From Verrucomicrobiota bacterium (GTDB taxonomy: Bacteria > Verrucomicrobiota > Verrucomicrobiia > Opitutales > Opitutaceae), in contig JAUWBF010000001.1 in NCBI GenBank assembly GCA_030601755.1, positions 1-64,000 on the forward strand: a stretch of 64,000 nucleotides of DNA, written 5' to 3'. The notes under the pieces are model-generated. The model saw only the letters and a program-made list of their open reading frames with translations. It was not told the DNA's origin and ran no database searches. Positions 10,448-17,500 of the stretch are shown in pieces. Position 1 is the stretch's first letter. The number at the start of each line of letters is the position of its first letter. A program made the position numbers and the translations under genes.

Positions 10448-11184
10448 ATGACGACGGCGCACACACAATGACAGAGCCACAAAGAAGGCTGACGGCGATC
10501 TTCCAACAAGCTCGCGAATGCGTCGGCCTGCTCCATGGTATTGCCGCGCGCTGCGACGACAGCACGATCCGGGAGGCCGCCATCGCGTTCCTCGCGCAGG
10601 TCGGCTCACTGACCGCCGGCCACCTCGTTTGCCTCGCCTCAGATCCCGAGCGCAGTGCCGAAGTCAAAGCCGTTGCTGCAAAGTCGGACACGTGGCCACT
10701 TCTTCACTCCGTCTGGCCCCAAGACAACAAAACGGCCGAGGGCCTGATCCCTTCCTCAATCATCGGTAGCGCCAAGACCATGAAGCCCGGCCGGGCGAGT
10801 TTGGACACACCGCAAACTCGCGAAGCCGTTCGCTTCGTTCAACACATGCAGGTCGCGCAGCTCGCATTGCTTCGCAGCTCCGACAACGACACCGCTGCCA
10901 CCTACATCAGGAAACACCATGACGTCGATATCCCCCGCGAAGTGATCGAGCTCGCCGCCTCTTTGCCTCCCGTCAGCAAATCGACCCTTCCACTGTGGCA
11001 AAATGCACTCTGGAAATACGCGTGCCTTCGATACGGCGGCACCGAAGTCCTGCGAAAACATCCCGACTGGCACCGCCTGCCCAACGCCGTCAAAGACAGA
11101 AACGGCACGACCGTCCCTGAGTCGACGATACGCCAGAAGCTCGCAACCGCACTTGCTCAAGTCTTGGGCTTTACCCGCAAATAA
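10444..11184 (+). CDS. Unknown protein translationally coupled to the integrase
   Basis: A 246-aa, mostly helical soluble protein that I do not recognise. It has no signal peptide or membrane segment, and no obvious catalytic motif. Its ATG overlaps the integrase stop (ATGA), so it is very likely coexpressed with it. The last third (WQNALWKYACLRYGGTEVLRKHPDW) is rich in aromatic and basic residues. The end of the gene lies in a 10-bp perfect inverted repeat. A role in controlling integration or in host interference is possible from position only. Confidence 0.6.
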   Translation: MNDDGAHTMTEPQRRLTAIFQQARECVGLLHGIAARCDDSTIREAAIAFLAQVGSLTAGHLVCLASDPERSAEVKAVAAKSDTWPLLHSVWPQDNKTAEGLIPSSIIGSAKTMKPGRASLDTPQTREAVRFVQHMQVAQLALLRSSDNDTAATYIRKHHDVDIPREVIELAASLPPVSKSTLPLWQNALWKYACLRYGGTEVLRKHPDWHRLPNAVKDRNGTTVPESTIRQKLATALAQVLGFTRK

Positions 11185-11201
11185 ATTTTCAGGGTAAAGC
11201 C
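11167..11201. terminator. Stem-loop spanning the stop codon of the 246-aa gene
   Basis: GGCTTTACCC at 11167-11176 is perfectly complementary to GGGTAAAGCC at 11192-11201, with a 15-nt AT-rich loop holding the TAA stop. There is no long T tract after the stem, so it may be a weak terminator, an mRNA-end stabiliser or a protein-binding site. Confidence 0.45.
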
Positions 11202-11221
11202 GAAGGGTTTCACGCTCGCCA

Positions 11222-11244
11222 ATGTCCGGCATCGTGCCGGACAT
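11222..11244. promoter_or_regulatory. Perfect palindrome over the start of the excisionase-like gene (candidate operator)
   Basis: ATGTCCGGCA and TGCCGGACAT form 10-bp perfect arms around a 3-bp centre. The left arm contains the first possible ATG (11222) and the right arm the second (11243). A dyad of this size over the start of a small HTH gene suggests autoregulation or control by another element-borne repressor. Confidence 0.5.
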
Positions 11245-11521
11245 GCACCAGCATACATCACCAGTTGTCAGCGTCCCCACGGTGCCGGAATGGCTCCGCC
11301 TTCCGTCCCCAGGCAAAGCCGAGCCCCACACCGGGCTCCGTCGCAGCCTCCTCTACGACCTCATCAAATCGCGGGCCGTCAAATCGGTAGCCATCCGCAA
11401 GCCCGGCTGCATCCGGGGCGTCCGCTTGATCCACGGTCCTTCGCTGCTCGCCTATCTCGAGCGGCTTGCGACCGAGCAATCTGGCGAACCCATCGACCAA
11501 AACGAGGAAGCCGCGGCATGA
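11222..11521 (+). CDS. Small HTH protein, excisionase/AlpA-like
   Basis: A 99-aa protein whose centre (TGLRRSLLYDLIKSRAVKSV, then a basic turn and RLIHGPSLLAYLERL) matches the winged-helix excisionase/AlpA pattern, where a helix with S-x-LY-xLI is followed by R-x-LI-x-x-SL-x-AYL. Such proteins direct excision or activate satellite genes. The start at 11222 lies in a perfect palindrome; ATG 11243 (92 aa) is an equally plausible start that would leave the palindrome upstream. The TGA overlaps the rep ATG (ATGA at 11518). Confidence 0.7.
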   Translation: MSGIVPDMHQHTSPVVSVPTVPEWLRLPSPGKAEPHTGLRRSLLYDLIKSRAVKSVAIRKPGCIRGVRLIHGPSLLAYLERLATEQSGEPIDQNEEAAA

Positions 11522-12306
11522 GCATCGCCGTCATGTCACGGGTTTGGGCGCAGAGCCAGGCCAAGGGCGCTTCGCTTCTGGTCCTGCTCGCCATCTCAGA
11601 TTTCGCGGACGACCAAGGCTACGCCTTCCCTGCACGCGCCACCCTCGCCAAAAAAGCCCGGATCACCGAGCGAGCCGTTCAACTCACCTTCCGCGAGCTT
11701 GAGCGTCTCGGTGAACTTCAGATCACGCCCAACGGCGGGCCACGCGGCTGCAACGTCTATCGGATCATTCACCCCGCTCCCAATCCACGGGGAGAAAATT
11801 GTTCAGGGGAGAAAACCACGACACAGGGGGGAGAACAGATTTCTCCCGAGGGGGAGAACGTAGTTCCTCCGGGGGGAGAACTACGTTCGCCCAAACCGTC
11901 AGTTAACCGTCAGATATCCGTCATAGAACCACCAAGCGCGCAGCCGCAAGCGGCCGCGTTGGTGGGCGAGGCTTCGGACTTGGTCCTTGCTTCGCCTTCA
12001 GCACCCCAACGCCGCCGCAAGGCATCGCCGCCCGACACCCCGGCGCCTGCCGAATGGTCCGACGCCATGAAGGCAGCCTGGGGCGAGTGGCTGCAGCACC
12101 GGCGCGAACTGCGCGCACCACTCACCGCCACCGCGGCCCGCCAGCAAATTGCCATGCTCGCCAAGATCGGCGAGGGCCGGGCGCTCAGGGCCATCGAGCA
12201 CAGCATCGGAAACAACTGGCGCGGCATCTTTGAGCCGGCGACGCACAACCACCGCCCGGCCAGATCGCAAGCCTCCGTAGATAAACGCTTTGCCGGAGCA
12301 TTTTGA
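11518..12306 (+). CDS. HTH_36-type replication initiation protein
   Basis: A 262-aa protein. Residues 1-90 match the HTH_36 winged helix common in phage and plasmid replication proteins (MSIAVMSRVWAQSQAKGASL, LAISDFADDQGYAFP, TERAVQLTFRELERLG, CNVYRI). A linker of low complexity follows, encoded by DNA full of repeats. The C-terminal domain (about 175-240) has AARQQIAMLAKIGEGRALRAI and NNWRGIFEP, often seen at the end of such initiators. Next to a DnaC-like loader this forms a unit analogous to lambda O-P: initiator binds origin, loader delivers helicase. Function is inferred from family and context. Confidence 0.75.
   Translation: MSIAVMSRVWAQSQAKGASLLVLLAISDFADDQGYAFPARATLAKKARITERAVQLTFRELERLGELQITPNGGPRGCNVYRIIHPAPNPRGENCSGEKTTTQGGEQISPEGENVVPPGGELRSPKPSVNRQISVIEPPSAQPQAAALVGEASDLVLASPSAPQRRRKASPPDTPAPAEWSDAMKAAWGEWLQHRRELRAPLTATAARQQIAMLAKIGEGRALRAIEHSIGNNWRGIFEPATHNHRPARSQASVDKRFAGAF
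11789..11923. other. Candidate replication origin inside rep: five iterons, stem-loop, 11-bp tandem repeats
   Basis: GGGGAGAA occurs five times at 11789, 11806, 11828, 11851 and 11873 (spacings 17, 22, 23, 22 bp). An inverted TTCTCCC at 11841 pairs with the third copy. GAACGTAGTTC (11856-11866) and GAACTACGTTC (11878-11888) form an 11-bp perfect stem. Three CCGTCA units follow at exactly 11-bp spacing (11896, 11907, 11918) with A/T-rich fill, resembling an unwinding element. The arrangement of iterons plus helical-phase repeats inside an initiator gene recalls the lambda O-gene origin. Confidence 0.6.
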
Positions 12307-12352
12307 GCACGCACCGCGAAAAAACTTAAGTAAGCCTAACATTTTTAAAATC

Positions 12353-13057
12353 ATGAAAAATGCAGAAAATGCCATAGCCTCGGTCGGCTCGGTCCTCGCC
12401 GACCTCCGCCCGGAGATCGGGCTGGATGCCGCGGACACTCCCACGGCCAGCGAGCCGTTCGACCACGAGGCTTACACCCGTGCCCGCGTGCGTGAGGCAC
12501 GCGCCGAGCGGTGGGAGCTGCAATGCCCGAGCGCGTTGAAGACATCGGACTGGGATCACCCTTCGCTGCTGCCGAATCGCGAAGCGATTGAGCGCGTCCG
12601 CAGCTGGTCGGCCGACAGCGCCAAGGGGCTGTTGATTTCCGGCGCGACCGGGCTTGGGAAGTCTCGTGCGTTTTGGAGCCTGCTGCAGCGTCTCATGGTC
12701 ACCGAGGGGCGAGAGGTCAGCGTCTTCCATTCGACCGATTTTTTCCGAGACATGCAGGAACAGGTGAACTACGGCCGCGATGAATCGGCGGCCTGGTCGC
12801 GATGCATGTCTGCGGTGCCGATCTTGGCCCTCGATGACTTCGGGCAAGAGGCCACGCTATCCGCCCGAGCCGACTGGGCGCAGGCCGTTTTCATGCGTCT
12901 GCTCGACACGCGGCTTGGCGAAGGCCGCCCGATCTTGATCACGACCAACCTCGGCGCCGCCGACCTCGCCGGAGGCCAGGTCAACGGCGTCCGCGCCAAT
13001 CCGCTCGTCCGCCGACTTCTTGACCTGTGCGAGGTCGTCAAATTCCGCGCGCCGTGA
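12353..13057 (+). CDS. DnaC/IstB-like AAA+ helicase loader
   Basis: A 234-aa AAA+ ATPase with Walker A GATGLGKS (97-104), Walker B ILALDD (157-162) followed by FG, and sensor-I TTN (197-199). Size, the N-terminal extension and the pairing with an HTH initiator fit a phage-type DnaC helicase loader; IstB transposition helpers share the fold but no transposase is nearby. An in-frame ATG at 12290 overlaps rep, but the ATG at 12353 after an A/T-rich spacer is the better start. The stop overlaps the GTG of the next gene (GTGA at 13054). Confidence 0.85.
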   Translation: MKNAENAIASVGSVLADLRPEIGLDAADTPTASEPFDHEAYTRARVREARAERWELQCPSALKTSDWDHPSLLPNREAIERVRSWSADSAKGLLISGATGLGKSRAFWSLLQRLMVTEGREVSVFHSTDFFRDMQEQVNYGRDESAAWSRCMSAVPILALDDFGQEATLSARADWAQAVFMRLLDTRLGEGRPILITTNLGAADLAGGQVNGVRANPLVRRLLDLCEVVKFRAP

Positions 13058-13410
13058 ACTCAAGATTTTTCACCGGTTACCTCCCTGTCGATGCCGCCGA
13101 GGCCTACACACCTGCCACCGCGACCGCGCCCGCGTTGCGGAAGCTGGTCTTTGACGTCGTCATCAAAGACAGCGCGGGAAACGAGTTCCCGGAAAAATGC
13201 ATGATCGAGGATCCCGCGCTCATCGTCGCCGCCGAGGAGCTTTTGACCGCAGGCCGCGCCGTGGTTTGCGAGGGCGAGCAGACCGCCCGCCCGCTTCATG
13301 AGCGGGGCGTGCTCAAAGGCTACACGCGCCGCGTGTTGATCAAGCGAATCGAGTTCCCCCAACGGGGCGGGAAGAAAACCCAAAACGAAAAGGTAGAGGC
13401 CAGCGCATGA
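13054..13410 (+). CDS. Small protein, possible OB-fold ssDNA-binding protein
   Basis: A 118-aa protein I do not firmly recognise. The middle alternates strands (KLVFDVVIKDSAGNEFPEK, then a helix EDPALIVAAEELLTAG, then AVVCEGEQTARPL and GYTRRVLIKRIEF), a pattern compatible with an OB-fold. It directly follows the helicase loader with a GTGA overlap, where an SSB-like protein would be expected. The start is the GTG at 13054. The SSB idea is inference from pattern and position; there is no acidic C-terminal tip typical of bacterial SSB. Confidence 0.5.
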   Translation: MNSRFFTGYLPVDAAEAYTPATATAPALRKLVFDVVIKDSAGNEFPEKCMIEDPALIVAAEELLTAGRAVVCEGEQTARPLHERGVLKGYTRRVLIKRIEFPQRGGKKTQNEKVEASA

Positions 13411-13739
13411 AGCCATCCATCCACCAAATCCAAAGCCAGCTTGACCAGTTGCACGCCGCGTTCAACGCGCAGTGCGCCTCATGGAAGGCGGCATCCCTCG
13501 CGCTCTACGCGGCCGAGGCCGAGCGCGACAAGCAGACCTCGCTCATCAGCGGCATCGTCGATCAGATCGAGGCCGCCAACGCGGCCCTCGCCGAGGCCGG
13601 CGTCGAGCCGCCGGCCATTCCCGCCGAGCTGCCCGACCTCGCCGCCGCCATGTTGCGCGGGCGCGCATCGGGCGACGTGGCCGCCCGGCTTGAGTCGAAG
13701 GCCTTGCCACGCGCCCAGGACGGCGCGGGCACCAACTGA
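13407..13739 (+). CDS. Unknown small coiled-coil protein
   Basis: A 110-aa protein, not recognised. The first 65 residues are heptad-like and helical (HQIQSQLDQLHAAFNAQCASWK; AEAERDKQTSLISGIVDQIE), followed by a Pro/Ala-rich tail. Its ATG overlaps the stop of the OB-fold-like gene (ATGA), so it ends the replication transcript unit. No catalytic residues or membrane segments are apparent. Confidence 0.6.
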   Translation: MKPSIHQIQSQLDQLHAAFNAQCASWKAASLALYAAEAERDKQTSLISGIVDQIEAANAALAEAGVEPPAIPAELPDLAAAMLRGRASGDVAARLESKALPRAQDGAGTN

Positions 13740-13798
13740 TTTCACGACCGGCGCACGTCGCGCCGGCCACACCACCAAACAGCAAACTGTATTCGAAA

Positions 13799-14530
13799 AT
13801 GAACTACCTCGCACAGGGACTCAATTCAGGCTTCGGCCTCGGCTTTCAAGCCGCGACCGATGCCAAGGCCAGAAAACAAAAGCAGGACGAAGAACTCGCG
13901 CGGCGGAAACTCGAGGAAGAGATGTTGGACAAGCGTATCGTCGCCGACGCCAAAAACCAGCAGATGCGCATCGAAGCCGACGACCGCCGCTGGATGAACT
14001 CCGAGCAGAATCGCCACATCAACCGCGCCATGGATATTTTCGAGGCCGACCTGCGCCGGCAGATGGGCAACGAGCAGCAGGCACCGCGGAACCGCTTGCT
14101 GAACGCACAGGCCCTGGCCCAAGAACTCGAAAACAAACGCGCGCTGGCCGGCCCCGGCACGCCGCCGCCGCCCATGGCGAAGGTCCGCAAGACATTCGGC
14201 CCCGGCAACGAGTCATATTTCGAATACCAGGCACCGTTGAGCGACATCGAACGGACCGCGGCGAACGCGCCGACTACCGCCTACAAATCGCCCTTCGCCC
14301 GCGAAATCTCCCAACAGAGCAAGATCATCGCGGAAAACACTGCCCAACTCCAAAGCGGCGATGTGAGATCCGGATTCCTCGGCATGACCAACCGAGGCGA
14401 CACCGTGCGAAAGGCTCAGGCGCAGCTGCAAAAACTCCGAGCCCTCGAGCTTGAGGACATGGTTCAAAAGGGTGCGATCACCCAGGCCGAGGCCGACCGC
14501 CGCGCCGACCTCATTCTCAACGGCCAATAA
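13799..14530 (+). CDS. Coiled-coil protein upstream of the giant protein (virion-like)
   Basis: A 243-aa protein. A short glycine-rich start (MNYLAQGLNSGFGLGFQAA) is followed by about 70 residues of strongly charged helix (KARKQKQDEELARRKLEEEM), then a Pro-rich middle and a helical C-terminus (RKAQAQLQKLRALELEDMVQ). Small proteins with this design are often encoded beside internal virion or ejection proteins of podophage-like viruses, but I cannot name a family. It lies 23 bp upstream of the 1593-aa gene and is probably a partner of that product. Confidence 0.55.
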   Translation: MNYLAQGLNSGFGLGFQAATDAKARKQKQDEELARRKLEEEMLDKRIVADAKNQQMRIEADDRRWMNSEQNRHINRAMDIFEADLRRQMGNEQQAPRNRLLNAQALAQELENKRALAGPGTPPPPMAKVRKTFGPGNESYFEYQAPLSDIERTAANAPTTAYKSPFAREISQQSKIIAENTAQLQSGDVRSGFLGMTNRGDTVRKAQAQLQKLRALELEDMVQKGAITQAEADRRADLILNGQ

Positions 14531-14553
14531 CCACCGATCGCGCACCGCCTCCG

Positions 14554-17500
14554 ATGTCCCTCGCCAAGCTCCTCCAAAAAACCGCCGCCGGTGCCATCGT
14601 CGATGACGACGACACCGGCGGCAACACGCCCGAGTCACCGGCCACGCTCGCCGCGCAATCGCGCGCCGTGCGCGCGGGCCGACAGCGGGCCGTGATGTAT
14701 CCACGCGGCACCGACGAAGCGCCGTTGCCGCGTGGATTGGCGCGCGTCGAAACCGCGCGCGGCGTCTTCCATTACGATCCTTCGCAGATCGACGCCGAAG
14801 ACATCCAACGCGCCAGCCTAGCACGCCGAGAAAACGACGTGCTCGGGCTCGGACCCGCGAGCAAGGCCGACGTTCTGGCCCGCGCCGCACAGGGCGAACC
14901 CGTCGCCGGCGTCGTTGAGCGCCAGCCCGACGGCGTGGAGGTCAAGTCCGCCGTTGTGACACCTTCCACCGCGCCGGGCGCGCTGCGCGAGATCACCGCC
15001 CGCGCCGCCCCCGGCAACCGGGTGGCGGTCGAGCCGGTGGAAGGCGTCATCGCGTCACGCCCTCGCCGGCTGGCGGCTCTGCGCGCCGCCGTCGGCGGTG
15101 CCGACGCGCCTCCCGCCGAGCGTCCGCGCGGCTTGGCCGCTCTGCTGGCCGCGACCTCCGGCCGCGAGCAGCAGCCGGCCCGCGCCGACTCGCCCGAGTT
15201 GCAAGCCGCCCGGCGTGTGATCGAGGACTTGCAGCGCGACGGGCAATTGACCGAGGACGCCCGGCTCTTGCCTGCGCGCGAGGCCATCGAGCGCCAAGCA
15301 CTCGACGCCGCCCTCGTCGCCGATGCGAAGCGCATCGCCGCCCCGGCATTGCTGCGCCAGCCGGAGGCCGTGCCCTTCATCGGGCGCGCGCCGTCCGGTC
15401 GCTCCGCTGTCACCGGCCAGAACGCCGACGAGGCGCAGGCCCGTGGCGAGGCCGGTTTGCGTCACCTGCAGGCTATTCCGCCCGCGCTGGCTGACGACGC
15501 CAAGCGGCTTGCCCGATCCACCGGCGCGAGCGGCTGGGATGCCGTGGCCGGCATGGCCGACTCGCCTCGCGCCTTCTTCGGCGTGCTCGCCGAGGCGCTG
15601 GGCCGCTACGCGGTCGCCACCGGCGACCTGACCCCGGAGCAAGCCGCGCAGGCTGCCGAGGACATGCGCCAGGCCGTCGACGAGCACCTCGTCGGCATCG
15701 CCTCGCGCGGCGCGGCCGAGAACGCCCGCGAAACCGCCGCGTTCACCCGAGCGGCCTACGACATCGACCTCAGCCGCGACGACGCCTTGACCGCCAAGCT
15801 GGCCGAGGGCGCAGGCAGTTTGCCAATCGCCATAAGCACCGGACCGGCCGCGCCGGTGGTCGTCGCCGGCATGATGTCGGAGCAAGGACGGCGCGACGCC
15901 GCCGAGACCCTCGCGGCCCGAGGTGTCACCGACCCGGCGGAGCTACGCCGCGCCGAGGACATCGCCGCCGCGCTCAACGCGCCCGTCGGGCTCGTCTCCG
16001 AGCTGATGCTCGGCGCGCCCGCCATGCTGCGCAGCGTGGGCGGCATGGGCGGCGTGACGTCGATCCTTGAAAGGCTTTCGCCCACCGCCCGCACCGCCGC
16101 CGGTCGCTTGCTTCGCCAGCTCGGCCTCGGTGCCGTGCGCGAGGGCGTGCAGGAAGGTGGCGAGCAGTTTGCGCAAAACGTCATCGCCCGCGACCTCGCC
16201 GGCTATGATCCGGAGCGCGACCGCGGCGAGGGCGTGCTCGAGGCCGCCGGCGTCGGCGCCCTGATCGGCGGGCCGGTGTCGCTCGGCTTCCAGGGTGCGC
16301 AGGAACTCGACGCGCGCGCGAATCCTCAAGCCGAGGCGAGGCCGCCGGTGGCGGTTCCTCGCGAGCAATCCCCCGTGGCCGACCTTGTTGACGAGAAAGG
16401 CAAGCCCGAGGGCGTCCGGCAGCCGGCCACCCCTGATGACATGACAGGGCAGGCCGGCACCGGACAGCCGCAGAGCGTGCCGGCCTCGGTCCCCACCGTC
16501 AAGCGGTCGCCAAACGCAGATCCCGCCGCCGAGATCCTCGCCGACGCGATCACCGCGCGACCGGTCGAAGACTTCCGGGCTGATGTCGCCGACGGCTTGA
16601 CCGGCCCGGACATCGACCTTGTCGCCCAACTCGAGCGCTACGGCGCGGCCTCGCGCCCGCCCGGCGTCGAGAGCGAAACCCTCGACGCCTTCACCGAGCG
16701 CATGACCGCCCGGCTGGGCGAACGCGTCCGGCCCTACGTGCCCGCCGCGTTCGACGCGATGCGCGGCGAGGCTCCGCCGCTCTCGCTGGTCGCCACGTCT
16801 CAGCCGCTCGCGCTTGAGCCGACCTGGCGGCGCGCGATCACCTACGGCCGTTTGTTTTGGGAGGGCTCCGCCGACGTGCTGCAACGCGCCGGGCTTCGCT
16901 CGCTCGCCCAGTCGGTGCGCAATCACGTGGACTTCGCCGACCGCAACTTCGCCAAGGCGTGGGCTCCGATCAAAGACGCGCTCGCCCCCTTCTCTGGCGT
17001 GAAGGGGCTGGCGCGCCGCGGCCAGATGCGCGCCGCCTTCGAAACGTTCGAGGCCTACTTCGAGGCCCGCGAATCCGGCGACGTGCGCGAGGCCGCCGAG
17101 CTGCTCGACACCGCCACGCCCGAGGCGCGACGGTTGATCGAGGCCACGCTGCGCATGTTCGAGGTGACCGGAGCGGAAAACCGCCGGATCGGCGTCCGCG
17201 TGCTCGACGCCGAGGGCAAGGCGCGCTCCATCGGCGAACTGGGCGCGCGGTTCTTCCCGCGCGTGCTGCGCGAGGATGTCGCCGCGGTGCTGCGCGACCC
17301 GACGAGCAACCCGGAGCTGTGGCGGCAAATGCAGGCCGACCTCATCGCCGATGGCCGGATCAAAGACCCGGCCGAGGCGGTCGCCTACACCGCCAACGCC
17401 GCGCCGCCCGATGTCGACCACATGAGCCGCTCCGACTACTTCGCGGGCCTCGAAACCGCGCGCGGCGCGCGCTTGCCCGCCGCTTGGTATGAGCACCGGT

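Noticed and set aside
12353-13057. IstB of an IS21-type transposon
   Set aside because: The AAA+ fold would fit, but there is no istA transposase or terminal repeat, and the gene follows an HTH replication initiator.
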